From assembly GCA_036387475.1 (NCBI GenBank), contig DASVTR010000018.1, positions 232,425 through 296,424 on the forward strand: DNA of 64,000 nucleotides, in the 5' to 3' direction. Numbering within the stretch: the stretch's first letter is position 1; every line of letters starts with the position of its first letter. The notes below the pieces were generated by a model. The model worked only from the letters and a program-made list of their open reading frames with translations, was not told the origin of the DNA and did no database searches. This document shows positions 1 to 8,334 of this stretch, piece after piece. This DNA is from DASVTR01 sp036387475 (GTDB lineage: Bacteria; Acidobacteriota; Blastocatellia; Pyrinomonadales; Pyrinomonadaceae). The position numbers were made by a program, and so were the translations under genes.

Positions 1-210
1 CTTACGGTCGCTGAGCGGCTTGCCCTCTATGTCCGTGACGGCGAGCGAATCTTCCGTCATGCGTCCCTTAGAGGTCATCGTCGGCGTTGCTACGATGCGC
101 CCGTCGTCGAGCCGCACGCTGATGTTGCCGTCCGAAGAGACAACGTAACTGCGCTCGTACATCAACTGGCCGACGCGCACAATTTCGCGCCGCGCCGTTT
201 GCTCATCCAT
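1..210 (-). CDS. class II aldolase/adducin family protein, N-terminal part (runs off window)
   Basis: Only the first 70 codons are in the window; the gene continues past position 1. The start ATG is at 208-210, 12 bp after the stop of the TonB-like gene, which suggests co-transcription. The visible residues match the N-terminus of the class II aldolase/adducin fold: a helix with VGQLMYERSYVVSSDGNIS, then a strand-loop with ATPTMTSKGRM. Characterised family members are zinc-dependent fuculose/rhamnulose-phosphate aldolases or methylthioribulose-phosphate dehydratase. The zinc ligands lie in the missing part, so the substrate cannot be inferred. Confidence 0.75.
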   Translation of the reverse strand, partial: MDEQTARREIVRVGQLMYERSYVVSSDGNISVRLDDGRIVATPTMTSKGRMTEDSLAVTDIEGKPLSDRK

Positions 211-222
211 TCTGAAGTCCGT

Positions 223-678
223 CTAAAACCGGCCCATGTCGAAGTAGTACGATTGAACTCTCGTGACGGAGACCGCCTCACCATTGAGCGTTTCGGGTCT
301 GAACTGTGTTGACTCCGCAACGCGTTCGGCCTCTTCGGTCAGGCCGTCAGGCAAACTAGCGACGCGAGACAAGACGCGCGCTTTTCCGTCAGCGCCGTAT
401 TCGACGAGCAGTTGCACGACGCCGTAGGTCTGATTTCTGCGCGCCGCCGCCGTCATGCGCGTCGATGGCTCAAACACAATAGCGAGCGGCGTCGAAGCGC
501 TCGCTTGATAATTCATAGCGGCTGGATTAGTCGTCGGCATATAGCGCGATGTATACCTGCACGAGTTCTTTCTCAATCTCCCGCGCCAGCTTCTCGATTG
601 AAAGAGGCTTCCCAGGCCGAGGCCGATGATGAGCGTTAACATGAAGGGCAAAATTCTTTTGAGCAAGCACGTAGACAT
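223..678 (-). CDS. TonB C-terminal-domain protein (energy-transducer type)
   Basis: The 151-residue protein has a Lys/Arg start, one hydrophobic anchor (about residues 7-26) and a C-terminal domain (about 75-150) of TonB-C type, including GLTEEAERVAESTQFRP near residue 115. TonB-C domains contact outer-membrane TonB-dependent receptors in the periplasm, coupling inner-membrane energy to uptake. The usual long Pro-rich spacer is missing, so it may be a structural relative rather than a full transducer. A clear AGGAG ribosome site precedes the ATG. It lies 25 bp downstream of rex on the same strand. A second TonB-C protein sits at the far end of the window. Confidence 0.7.
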   Translation of the reverse strand: MSTCLLKRILPFMLTLIIGLGLGSLFQSRSWRGRLRKNSCRYTSRYMPTTNPAAMNYQASASTPLAIVFEPSTRMTAAARRNQTYGVVQLLVEYGADGKARVLSRVASLPDGLTEEAERVAESTQFRPETLNGEAVSVTRVQSYYFDMGRF

Positions 679-703
679 TTCTTTACTCCTGTTTCTAAGA
701 GCC

Positions 704-1411
704 TTACAACTCCTGCTCCTCCCGCTGCGTCGTCTCCTGATAGAGGGAAACCGTTGGCGGGTTTGTCACACTGGTACTCTGGGGACGTGCCAGAAAGTAT
801 GATAATGATTCGAGCGAGATGGTTAAGTCAACATTTTTCACCTTCACATCGAGACGGGTGCGCAGGCGCGCGGGCGCGAAATTCAGTATGGCCTTGACGC
901 CAGCCGCCATCACCTGATTCAACACGCGCTGGGCCACACGAGCCGGGACGGCAATCACCGCCACGTCAATCGCCTCTTCGCGCACGACGCGCTCGATCTT
1001 CTTCACGTCGTAAATCATGATCTCGCCGTCACCGCTGCGACGACCGATTTTCTCTTTGTCGTTATCAAAAAGCGCGACGACCGTAAAATTCGACCGGCTA
1101 AAGCCTTTGTAGTTGGCGAGCGCCGTTCCCAATCTGCCTGCGCCGATAATCCCGACGCGGTGCGCGCGGTCAAGCCCCAGAATCTTCGTAATATGGTTGC
1201 GCAGTTCTTCGACAAAATAGCCGACGCCGCGCACGCCAAACTCGCCGAAGTAGGCGAGGTCTTTTCTAATCTGCGCGGAATTGAGATTGAACTGGTCGGC
1301 CAGCGCCTGCGAGGAGACCGTTTTGATGCCAGCCGCCGCAAGCCGGTTGAGGCAGCGCAGGTAAACGCTCAAGCGGTTAGTCGTCAACTCTGAAATTTTT
1401 TCCGATTTCAT
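704..1411 (-). CDS. rex: redox-sensing transcriptional repressor Rex
   Basis: Rex senses the NADH/NAD+ ratio and represses fermentation and respiration genes when NADH is low. The frame is open up to 1477, but the ATG at 1409-1411 is chosen because the family begins close to the MKSEKISELTTNRL segment. Residues 1-80 form the winged helix, with a recognition region around QIRKDLAYFGEFG and the Gly-rich RGVGY turn. The Rossmann domain begins with VGIIGAGRLG near residue 86, the NAD(H)-binding motif. The length of 235 residues is slightly above the usual 210-230; the C-terminal tail after the SYFLARP segment is extra. A sigma70-like promoter lies just upstream (1449-1477). Confidence 0.93.
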   Translation of the reverse strand: MKSEKISELTTNRLSVYLRCLNRLAAAGIKTVSSQALADQFNLNSAQIRKDLAYFGEFGVRGVGYFVEELRNHITKILGLDRAHRVGIIGAGRLGTALANYKGFSRSNFTVVALFDNDKEKIGRRSGDGEIMIYDVKKIERVVREEAIDVAVIAVPARVAQRVLNQVMAAGVKAILNFAPARLRTRLDVKVKNVDLTISLESLSYFLARPQSTSVTNPPTVSLYQETTQREEQEL

Positions 1412-1448
1412 TACACTTTTCAATTGTCGTGGTCTTTTCGTCAAACTC

Positions 1449-1477
1449 AGTATAGCGCCAATCAGCCATCGGCTCAA
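1449..1477 (-). promoter_or_regulatory. sigma70-like promoter of rex
   Basis: Read on the minus strand, a -35 box TTGAGC (1472-1477) and a -10 box TATACT (1449-1454) are separated by exactly 17 bp. They sit about 40 bp upstream of the chosen rex start, which supports the shorter Rex protein. No full Rex operator palindrome was seen here. Confidence 0.55.
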
Positions 1478-1505
1478 AGAACAGTAAGGAAGTGATGAGT
1501 AATTC

Positions 1506-1615
1506 GTAAAGGCAGAAGTCAGAGTCCAGAATTCAGAAGCCAGAAGAAAAGAAGATCAGAAGCAGTTGGTTGTAGCCTCTTATTCTGGATTCTGACTCCT
1601 GACTCCTGCTTTTAC
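1506..1615. repeat. heptamer-phrase hairpin element between rex and ruvA
   Basis: The left arm (1506-1550) is a run of 7-nt units of the type CAGAAGT, CAGAGTC, CAGAATT, CAGAAGC. The right arm (1579-1615) is a run of complementary 7-nt units of the type ATTCTGG, ATTCTGA, CTCCTGA, CTCCTGC. The arms pair imperfectly because the right arm carries one extra unit. The phrase is nearly the same as in the element at 5416-5505. It occupies the spacer between the divergent rex and ruvA genes. Confidence 0.75.
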
Positions 1616-1720
1616 AATTGTCTTGTTGCCGAAGCACGCGGCGATAAACTACAATCGAAAACGAAAACGAAGGCGCTCCCGAAATTCTCTTCTTCGGCAG
1701 AAATCTATTTAAACAAGCTA

Positions 1721-2344
1721 ATGATCGCACACCTATCTGGAACTCTACTCGTCAAACAAACTAACACTGTGATTGTTGACGTGGGCGGCATCGGTTACGA
1801 AGTGACCATCCCGCTCTCGACCTTTTACGACCTCGAAGACACGGGCACATCGGTCGCCCTGCGCATCTACACGCATGTCCGCGAAGACGCGCTCCAGCTC
1901 TACGGCTTCAAGACGGCGCGCGAGCGAGAATTATTCCTGCGGCTCATTTCTGTGAGCGGCATTGGCCCAAAGCTCGGTATCACGATGCTTTCGGGCATGA
2001 GCGCCGACGAGATGATCGCTTCGATTCGCACTAACAATCTCGCACGCTTAACTTCGATTCCAGGCGTCGGCAAGAAGACAGCCGAACGGCTCGTTATCGA
2101 ACTGCGAGATAAAATCGCTGCGCTCTCTTCGCCAGCGCTCGAAGAAGAGTTTGCCGCCACGACCGGAGCGGGCGCGCCCGCCAGCGAAGACGCCATGCGC
2201 GACGACTCGCTCTCGGCGCTCGTCAATCTCGGCTATCAAAAAGCGGCGGCGGACAAGGCCGTCACGACGGCCATGCAGGAGGGCGGCGAGTTGTCCGTCG
2301 AAGTCATCCTGCGCCGCAGCCTGCGCCTCTTAGCTAAGGGCTGA
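1721..2344 (+). CDS. ruvA: Holliday junction branch migration protein RuvA
   Basis: RuvA binds four-way DNA junctions and loads the RuvB motor. The 207-residue protein shows an N-terminal OB fold (1-63, beginning MIAHLSGTLL), two helix-hairpin-helix motifs (GIGPKLGITMLS near 78 and GVGKKTAERLV near 113), and the C-terminal RuvB-contact helices (160-207, with ALVNLGY). The length matches the family. It is followed by ruvB with a 95-bp spacer filled by a phrase-repeat hairpin. No ruvC was seen in the window. Confidence 0.96.
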   Translation: MIAHLSGTLLVKQTNTVIVDVGGIGYEVTIPLSTFYDLEDTGTSVALRIYTHVREDALQLYGFKTARERELFLRLISVSGIGPKLGITMLSGMSADEMIASIRTNNLARLTSIPGVGKKTAERLVIELRDKIAALSSPALEEEFAATTGAGAPASEDAMRDDSLSALVNLGYQKAAADKAVTTAMQEGGELSVEVILRRSLRLLAKG

Positions 2345-2351
2345 ACGCGGC

Positions 2352-2425
2352 AATGATGAATGCGGAACGATGAACGATGAATGAAAGATAAGCTCTTAAT
2401 AGTTCATCGTTCCGCGTTCATCATT
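2352..2425. repeat. heptamer-phrase hairpin element between ruvA and ruvB
   Basis: The left arm 2352-2375 and right arm 2402-2425 pair over 24 bp with a single G-T type mismatch; the loop is 26 nt. The left side is built of 7-nt units such as ATGATGA, ATGCGGA and ACGATGA (twice), and the right side of the complements, such as TCGTTCC and GCGTTCA. It sits inside the ruvAB transcription unit, 14 bp upstream of the ruvB start. Confidence 0.85.
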
Positions 2426-2439
2426 CATACTTAAATTCT

Positions 2440-3486
2440 ATGTCTGAGGAACTCGAACCAGCGAACAATCGTGACCCGTCGCCGTTGGATGAGGAGCGAC
2501 AGTTTGAGTTGTCGCTGCGCCCGACGCGTCTTGCGGAATACATCGGCCAGCGCCGCGCGACCGACAATCTGGGCATCTTCATCAAGGCCGCGCTGCGCCG
2601 CCACGAAGCGCTCGACCATGTGCTGCTGACCGGCCCGCCGGGTTTGGGCAAGACTACGCTCGCCAATATCGTCGCCAACGAGATGAACGCAGAGATGCGT
2701 TCGACCGCCGGGCCGATTATCGAAAAGAGCGGCGACCTCGCGGCCCTGCTCACCAACTTGCAGGAAGGCGACGTGCTCTTCATAGACGAGATTCACCGTC
2801 TCAACCCCGCCATCGAAGAAGTGCTCTATCCAGCGATGGAGGATTATCAACTCGACTTGATGATCGGGCAGGGCACGGCGGCACGCTCTATCAAGTTGGA
2901 TTTACCGAAGTTCACGCTTGTCGGCGCAACCACCCGCGCAGGCTTGATTACGCCTCCACTTCGCGGTCGCTTCGGCATCGTCTTTCATCTTGACTTTTAT
3001 AATCACGCGGATTTGGAAGTGATCGTCAAACGCTCGGCTGATATTCTCAAGGTGGAAATCGATAACGGCGGCGCACGCGAATTGGCGCGACGCGCACGCG
3101 GCACACCGCGCATCGCCAACCGCCTTCTCCGCCGCGTACGAGATTACGCGGAGGTTGATTACGATGGTCGCATTACGCAGGAAGTCGCAAACGATGCGCT
3201 CAACCGAATGGAGGTTGACACCTACGGCCTTGACGAAATTGATCGCAAGCTGCTCTTAACCATCATCGAAAAGTTCAGCGGCGGCCCGGTCGGGCTTGGC
3301 ACGATCTCCGCTTCGATTCACGAAGAAAAGGATTCCATCGAAGAGATAATCGAGCCGTATCTGATTCAGATAGGCTTTCTCAATCGCACGCCGCGCGGGC
3401 GCATGGTGACGCGCCTCGCCTACCAGCATTTCGGCATTAACCCTTCGACGCCGCCCAACTCCCCCGGCCTCTTTGATGTCGAATGA
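2440..3486 (+). CDS. ruvB: Holliday junction branch migration ATPase RuvB
   Basis: This is the hexameric AAA+ motor that drives branch migration together with RuvA. The 348-residue protein has a Walker A motif GPPGLGKT (65-72), Walker B LFIDEIHRL (near 113-121), sensor 1 GATTRAG, the GRFGI arginine-finger region, and a C-terminal winged helix ending near HFGI. Length and order match the family. The ATG at 2440 follows the intergenic hairpin closely, so RuvB translation initiates just after that structure. Confidence 0.97.
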   Translation: MSEELEPANNRDPSPLDEERQFELSLRPTRLAEYIGQRRATDNLGIFIKAALRRHEALDHVLLTGPPGLGKTTLANIVANEMNAEMRSTAGPIIEKSGDLAALLTNLQEGDVLFIDEIHRLNPAIEEVLYPAMEDYQLDLMIGQGTAARSIKLDLPKFTLVGATTRAGLITPPLRGRFGIVFHLDFYNHADLEVIVKRSADILKVEIDNGGARELARRARGTPRIANRLLRRVRDYAEVDYDGRITQEVANDALNRMEVDTYGLDEIDRKLLLTIIEKFSGGPVGLGTISASIHEEKDSIEEIIEPYLIQIGFLNRTPRGRMVTRLAYQHFGINPSTPPNSPGLFDVE

Positions 3487-3513
3487 AAATATTCGTGGTA
3501 GATTTAACAGGCC

Positions 3514-5451
3514 ATGAAGACAACGCCTCGCAACTTTAATCGCTTCGCTTTCTTCGTCCTGCTCGCGCTTGCGCTTCCTTTCGTTTTTCTAAACGCCCAG
3601 GCTCAGCAACGCGGGCGCAGCCGCACCCGTCCGACGGCTAAAACACAAGCTCAAGAGGCTGAGCGTGTGCAACGCGCCGAGGCGCTCACGCTGCTCTCCG
3701 AGACGGCTGACGACGCGCGCGCCCTCGACGATCTATTTTATCGCGCGCGGCTTCAAGCGCTGGCGGCTGACGCGCTCTGGCCCCATGACCGGCAACGCGC
3801 CCGCGCTACGTTTCGCCACGCATGGGAAGCAGCCACCGCTTCGGACAAGGCCGAGCAGGAAGCGTATGCACAGGAAATCGGCGCGCTCCCGGACTCGGTA
3901 GAGCAGGTCACGGAAGCGCGCGATGAAGTGTTGTCGAAGACGGCGGCGCGCGATGCTGCGCTGGCAGATATTTTTTTGCGTGATTTGCACAAGGGCCGGA
4001 AGGCCGAAAGCGCTCTGGAAGAAAACGAGCCTGAGCCTGCGACAACGTGGCGTGCGCCGAGCGCTATGGGTGCGCGGCGCATCGCGCTTGCTTTAGAGAT
4101 GCTTGACAAAGGCGATGCCGAGAGCGCCTTCAGGATTGTCAAGCCAATTGTCAACGAAGGTCTTAGCGCCAGCCTGATGACTTTCATGCTGCAACTGCAC
4201 AGGCAGAACGCGGCTTTCGGAGATGCTCTCTATCGCCTGCTGATAACGCAGGCGAGCAGAGAGGCGCGAGCCGACGCCAACACTGTGCTGCTGCTCTCGA
4301 CGCCCATCGTCTCGCCGGAATTGATGGTTGCCGTTAACGAGTACGGCTCGTTGCAGTTTCGCCCCATCGCCCGCGCTGCATGGCAGTTTAGCTCGCCGCC
4401 GCCTCTTTCATCAGCCACGCGCAACGCGTTTTTCAGCACCGCCGCCAATATCCTGCTGCGCCCGGCCACCTTGCGTGCAGGTATCAGCGAAACGCAGGAC
4501 AAGGCCGCGCGCTATTTCGCTATCGGTAGACTGCTGCCCTTCTTCGAGCGCGACGCAGCGCAGTACGCGCCGGAACTCCAGGCGCTTGCGGGCGCTCTCC
4601 TCAATGAATTGACGGAGAGCCACAGGGCTTCGCTTTCATCGCAACTCAATCTGCACACGATCGGCCCGCCGCCTTCGAACGACCCGCTCCGCTCTCATTT
4701 TGAAGAACTCTCGCGCACGTCGGAACAGGCCGAGCGCGACCGCATCACAATCAGAATTATCCAGACAGCCGCGAGCAATCATATCTGGGATCGCGCGCGT
4801 CGGGCCGCAGCGGAACTGAGCGACGAGGGCACGCGTCGCGCGGCCAACTCTTTTATCGCCGTCAACCAGATCGCAGACATCTCCTACACCTATGCGGACG
4901 AAAAGGAAGATGACTACGAAAGCATCGTCGCTTTCTTAAAGAGCGTTGACGTGCCGCCGCTGGCTGCTGCCTGGGGTTACGCGCAGGCGGCTGTGGTGGC
5001 CGCACGTAAGAAAGACCGGCAGCGCGTCGCCGAATTGCTGACGGAAGCGGAACACTACACCGAACGCGCAGACGTGAGCACGGGCCACCGCGTCGCTGCC
5101 TACGTAGTGATTGCGATGCACGCCGCGCGCGTTGACCGCCAGCGCGCATGGGAACTGCTGACACAACTCGTCAGGGCCGCCAATCAGTTAGAAGATTACG
5201 CTGGCGACGAAGTCTCGCTTGAGATACGCGCGGACGAGAATTCGGAGAGCGAATCGCCTTTTATCCTGACGACGAAGCTATTCCGTTTGGATGCCATTTT
5301 TGCGACAATGGCCCAACTGGACTTTGAGAGGGCATTGACGAGCGCCCGCGCGCTCGAAGGCGACGTGCCGCGACTGTTCGCGCAACTCGCCATCGCGCGC
5401 GCAATCATGGAAAAGCAGAATTCAGAATCCAGAATTCAGAAGCCAGAATAA
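3514..5451 (+). CDS. secreted helical protein of unknown function
   Basis: Not recognised. The 645-residue protein begins with an export signal (about 1-31, hydrophobic LLALALPFVFL, cleavage near AQAQQ) and continues as Ala/Arg/Glu-rich, strongly helical sequence without membrane segments, reminiscent of alpha-solenoid repeat proteins. It starts 27 bp after ruvB on the same strand and could be co-transcribed. Oddity: the last codons (from about 5412, residues KQNSESRIQKPE) are encoded by a heptamer-phrase repeat that continues past the stop. The natural C-terminus may therefore once have been near the IARAIME segment. Confidence 0.7.
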   Translation: MKTTPRNFNRFAFFVLLALALPFVFLNAQAQQRGRSRTRPTAKTQAQEAERVQRAEALTLLSETADDARALDDLFYRARLQALAADALWPHDRQRARATFRHAWEAATASDKAEQEAYAQEIGALPDSVEQVTEARDEVLSKTAARDAALADIFLRDLHKGRKAESALEENEPEPATTWRAPSAMGARRIALALEMLDKGDAESAFRIVKPIVNEGLSASLMTFMLQLHRQNAAFGDALYRLLITQASREARADANTVLLLSTPIVSPELMVAVNEYGSLQFRPIARAAWQFSSPPPLSSATRNAFFSTAANILLRPATLRAGISETQDKAARYFAIGRLLPFFERDAAQYAPELQALAGALLNELTESHRASLSSQLNLHTIGPPPSNDPLRSHFEELSRTSEQAERDRITIRIIQTAASNHIWDRARRAAAELSDEGTRRAANSFIAVNQIADISYTYADEKEDDYESIVAFLKSVDVPPLAAAWGYAQAAVVAARKKDRQRVAELLTEAEHYTERADVSTGHRVAAYVVIAMHAARVDRQRAWELLTQLVRAANQLEDYAGDEVSLEIRADENSESESPFILTTKLFRLDAIFATMAQLDFERALTSARALEGDVPRLFAQLAIARAIMEKQNSESRIQKPE

Positions 5452-5505
5452 TCGGCGGCAACCATTCTTCTGATTTTCTTTTCTTCGGGATTCTGAATTC
5501 GTAGT
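5416..5505. repeat. heptamer-phrase hairpin element overlapping the end of the 3514-5451 gene
   Basis: The left run starting at 5416 is five 7-nt units of the type CAGAATT, CAGAATC, CAGAAGC. The right side (5468-5505) is complementary. The longest perfect pairing is 13 bp, 5418-5430 with 5488-5500. The left arm overlaps the last 36 bp of the upstream coding sequence. The phrase closely matches the element at 1506-1615. Confidence 0.8.
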
Positions 5506-5511
5506 TAAGTT

Positions 5512-6447
5512 ATGCGCCGACTCGCTTCTTTTTCTCGTCACTCTTTCGGTGTGCGCAATCGCGCGCCGTGGCTCACCATGTTCGGCCACACCTTTCATTA
5601 CTTTCACGAGAATGATCTGTTCACGTCGGCTGCTGCGATGAGCTACTTCGGCCTGCTGACGCTCTTTCCGGCGCTGCTGCTGCTGCTGGCGCTGAGCAAT
5701 CAACTGGCGGGCAGTACAGCCTTGCTTTCGAATATGCTGACGCGCGTCGTGCAGGTTTATCCAGGCTCGGCGGAATTCCTGCGCGAGACGGTGCGCTCGC
5801 TGGCAAGCATCGGGCCGGGCGTTATCATCACCTGCATCATCGTCGTGCTCTGGGCAGGCTCATGGGTCTTCGCCGTCATCGAGCGTGCGCTCAATCGCAT
5901 CTGGGGCACGACCTCTCGCGCCTTTTTGCACGGACGCGCGCTCACCCTCGGCATGATCGGCATTGCGGGCCTGCTGCTCTCGGTCTCCGTGCTGGTCACT
6001 TCCCTGCTGGTCTTCTTACAGCAATTGGCCGCGCGTGTTCCGCTCCGGGCGCTTGAGCGCATGACGCTGCTCTCGACCGTCACCAGCGCAGTCTGGCAAA
6101 TCGTCTTTACGCTCCTCAGCATTCTCGTCACCATCACACTCTTTACGCTCATCTATCGTTTTATGCCGAACGCGAAGGTCAGCCTGCGCGATTGTTTGCC
6201 GGGGGCGGTGCTGGGCGGGCTGTTGTGGGAATTGTCAAAATACATTTTCGCTTGGAGCCTGCACTACTTTCATTACGATCAGCTTTACGGGTCAGTCGGC
6301 GCGGTCGTCGCCGTGATGAGTTGGAGCTACGTGTCGAGCCTCATCCTGCTCTTCGGCGCGCAACTGACGGCGGTCTTTCACCGCGAGCACCCTGCAGAGC
6401 CAGTTCAACCGTCACCGGCGGACGCTGCCATCGCTCCACTGCCGTAA
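5512..6447 (+). CDS. YihY/virulence factor BrkB family membrane protein
   Basis: The 311-residue integral membrane protein has about six hydrophobic segments. It contains the family signature near residues 30-55 (ENDLFTSAAAMSYFGLLTLFPALL) and the later segment SLRDCLPGAVLGGLLWELSKYIF. YihY/BrkB proteins are inner-membrane proteins once annotated as ribonuclease BN, an assignment now rejected; the function is still unclear and may be transport. The C-terminal tail after the last membrane segment is Pro/Ala-rich. Confidence 0.85.
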   Translation: MRRLASFSRHSFGVRNRAPWLTMFGHTFHYFHENDLFTSAAAMSYFGLLTLFPALLLLLALSNQLAGSTALLSNMLTRVVQVYPGSAEFLRETVRSLASIGPGVIITCIIVVLWAGSWVFAVIERALNRIWGTTSRAFLHGRALTLGMIGIAGLLLSVSVLVTSLLVFLQQLAARVPLRALERMTLLSTVTSAVWQIVFTLLSILVTITLFTLIYRFMPNAKVSLRDCLPGAVLGGLLWELSKYIFAWSLHYFHYDQLYGSVGAVVAVMSWSYVSSLILLFGAQLTAVFHREHPAEPVQPSPADAAIAPLP

Positions 6448-6453
6448 AAGATT

Positions 6454-6571
6454 CGAGGGGAAAGGTTAAAGGGGAAAGGGTCAGGGTATAACCAGAGTGA
6501 TGACCAGAGTTAAGATAACAAGGCTTCAGCATTTTCCTTTCCCCTCTTCCCCTTTTAACCTTTTCTCCCTT
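6454..6571. repeat. heptamer-phrase hairpin element upstream of queA
   Basis: The left arm (6456-6480) is made of 7-nt units such as AGGGGAA, AGGTTAA, AGGGGAA. The right arm (about 6536-6570) is made of units such as TTCCCCT, TTTAACC, TTTTCTC. Pairing is imperfect with small bulges. The loop of about 55 nt has no recognisable feature. The right arm ends 8 bp before the queA start codon and could hide its ribosome binding region. Confidence 0.75.
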
Positions 6572-6578
6572 CGCGTTT

Positions 6579-7616
6579 ATGCAGATTTCTGATTTTGATT
6601 ATCAACTGCCGGAAGAGTTAATCGCCCAGCATCCACCCGCGCGAAGAGACGCGGCGCGCATGTTAATCCTCAACCGCGCCGAAGGAAGCTGGCGTGACAG
6701 CCAGTTTCCCGAATTGCCGACATTTGTACGCGAGGGCGATGTGGTCGTGCTCAATAACACACGCGTCTTTCCCGCTCGACTGGCGGGCGAGAGAGAGCCT
6801 TCCGGCGGGCGCGTCGAGCTTTTTCTGCTTAACGAGCGCGAGCCATACATTTGGGAAGCGCTGGCGCGGCCCGCACGCAGGTTGCAGCAGGGCGCGCGCG
6901 TACGATTCGGCGCGGGCCGCCTGCGAGCTGAAGTGCTTGAAGTTTTAGACGAGGGGCGTCGCCTGCTGCGCTTTGATGCGGACGAATCATTCGAGGCGCT
7001 GCTCGAAGAGTTGGGCCAAACGCCGCTGCCGCCCTACATCAAGCGTGAGAGAGAAGATTTTCAGTCAGACCGCGAGCGCTATCAAACCGTCTATGCGCGC
7101 GAGCGCGGAGCGATTGCCGCCCCGACCGCCGGTCTGCATTTCACGCCGCAGGTGCTCGCAGAGTTAAGAGCGCGCGGCGCGCAGGTCGTGGAAATTACTC
7201 TGCACGTCGGCTACGGCACATTCGAGCCAGTGCGCGCCGATGATCTGAAGCATCACACGGTCAGGCCGGAGCGCTCAATCATCACAGAAGAGACGGCATT
7301 GATTATCAATCAGGCACGCTCGCGCGGCGGGCGCATACTGGCTATTGGCACAACTACCACTCGCGCCTTAGAATCAGCCGTGAGCGAAGAGGGACGCGTT
7401 GAGGCTGGCACGCGGCTGGCGCAATTGACCATCACGCCCGGCTACAGATTTCGCGTGGTGGATGCGCTCTTAACTAACTTTCATCTGCCGCGCTCGTCCC
7501 TGCTGGTTTTAGTTTCCAGCTTCGCCGGACGCGACCTGGTTCTCGCCGCTTATCGTCACGCAGTAGCCGCCCGTTATCGTTTTTACAGCTACGGCGATTG
7601 CATGTTAATAATATGA
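6579..7616 (+). CDS. queA: S-adenosylmethionine:tRNA ribosyltransferase-isomerase QueA
   Basis: QueA transfers and isomerises the ribose of S-adenosylmethionine onto preQ1 at tRNA position 34, giving epoxyqueuosine. The 345-residue protein begins MQISDFDYQLPEELIAQHP, and has FPARL, GRVELFLL, LPPYIKR, the APTAGLHFT motif (near 185), LHVGYGTFEPV, and TNFHLPRSSLL near the C-terminus. Length is typical. No other queuosine gene was seen nearby. Confidence 0.96.
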   Translation: MQISDFDYQLPEELIAQHPPARRDAARMLILNRAEGSWRDSQFPELPTFVREGDVVVLNNTRVFPARLAGEREPSGGRVELFLLNEREPYIWEALARPARRLQQGARVRFGAGRLRAEVLEVLDEGRRLLRFDADESFEALLEELGQTPLPPYIKREREDFQSDRERYQTVYARERGAIAAPTAGLHFTPQVLAELRARGAQVVEITLHVGYGTFEPVRADDLKHHTVRPERSIITEETALIINQARSRGGRILAIGTTTTRALESAVSEEGRVEAGTRLAQLTITPGYRFRVVDALLTNFHLPRSSLLVLVSSFAGRDLVLAAYRHAVAARYRFYSYGDCMLII

Positions 7617-7621
7617 GTAAT

Positions 7622-7683
7622 CAGTTTTCAGTTTTCAGTAGTTAGCTTTTGCTCTTAACTGAAAACTGAAAACTGAAAACTGG
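7622..7683. repeat. heptamer-phrase hairpin element between queA and the GNAT gene
   Basis: The left run is CAGTTTT repeated (7622-7639) and the right run is AACTGAA repeated (7657-7683). 18 bp of perfect complementarity (7622-7639 with 7658-7675) surround an 18-nt loop, and register shifts by one unit are possible. It begins right after the queA stop and ends 4 bp before the next start codon. Confidence 0.85.
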
Positions 7684-7686
7684 TTT

Positions 7687-8247
7687 ATGGCTGTTCTAAA
7701 GAAAATTCGCGCGCGATGGTGGTCGCAAGGAGAGGAGGCGGGGGAGGACGCAACGCCGGTCGACGTTGGGGCGCAAGAGTCTACACTGATTCAGATTCGC
7801 TACGACGTGCGGCCCATGACCGTCTCGCATCTGGACGAATGCTGGCGACTCGATCAGCGTTGCTTCGTTGACGGTGAAGCCTACAGCCGCGACACCTTCG
7901 AGTATCTGCTGACCGCGCCGGAATCGGTTTCTTATCGCGCGGTGACGCAGGGCGGAGTGATGGTCGGTTTCATCGTCGGCCTCGTCGAGCCGGATCACAC
8001 GGGACACGTGACAACGCTCGGCGTCGCGCCGGAGCATCGCCGCCGCCGCATCGCCGAACGAATGCTATTGAAGGTCGAAGACGGCTTTCGTCGCCGCGAC
8101 GTGCGAATCATTCGCCTCGAAGTCCGCTCGGTCAACTCAGGCGCGCAAGCCCTCTACCGCAACCTCGGCTACATCGTCACGCAACGCCTGCCGCGCTACT
8201 ACTCAAACGGCGGCGACGGCTTGTTGATGGTCAAGTCGCTCGATTAA
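7687..8247 (+). CDS. GNAT family N-acetyltransferase (RimI-like)
   Basis: The 186-residue protein has an extra N-terminal part of about 35 residues, then a GNAT fold. The acetyl-CoA site is TTLGVAPEHRRRRIAERML (near 107-125), followed by LEVRSVNSGAQALYRNLGYIV, very close to RimI-type acetyltransferases that modify protein N-termini such as ribosomal protein S18. No rimI neighbours such as tsaB were seen, so the substrate is unproven. Transcription converges on the mglA-like gene, with a perfect hairpin between. Confidence 0.8.
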   Translation: MAVLKKIRARWWSQGEEAGEDATPVDVGAQESTLIQIRYDVRPMTVSHLDECWRLDQRCFVDGEAYSRDTFEYLLTAPESVSYRAVTQGGVMVGFIVGLVEPDHTGHVTTLGVAPEHRRRRIAERMLLKVEDGFRRRDVRIIRLEVRSVNSGAQALYRNLGYIVTQRLPRYYSNGGDGLLMVKSLD

Positions 8248-8255
8248 ATTTCAAT

Positions 8256-8321
8256 AGTCTAAAATCCAATGTCCAAAGTCTAGAATATAAGTTCTAGACT
8301 TTGGACATTGGATTTTAGACT
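8256..8321. repeat. perfect 30-bp heptamer-phrase hairpin between convergent genes
   Basis: The left arm 8256-8285 and right arm 8292-8321 are exact reverse complements over 30 bp with a 6-nt loop. The left arm reads as degenerate 7-nt units (GTCTAAA, ATCCAAT, GTCCAAA, GTCTAGA), so neighbouring units differ while the two arms agree perfectly. It sits between the convergent GNAT and MglA-like genes and could act as a two-way transcription barrier. The phrase is close to that of the element at 59578-59615. Confidence 0.92.
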
Positions 8322-8334
8322 TTCGACTATTCCT

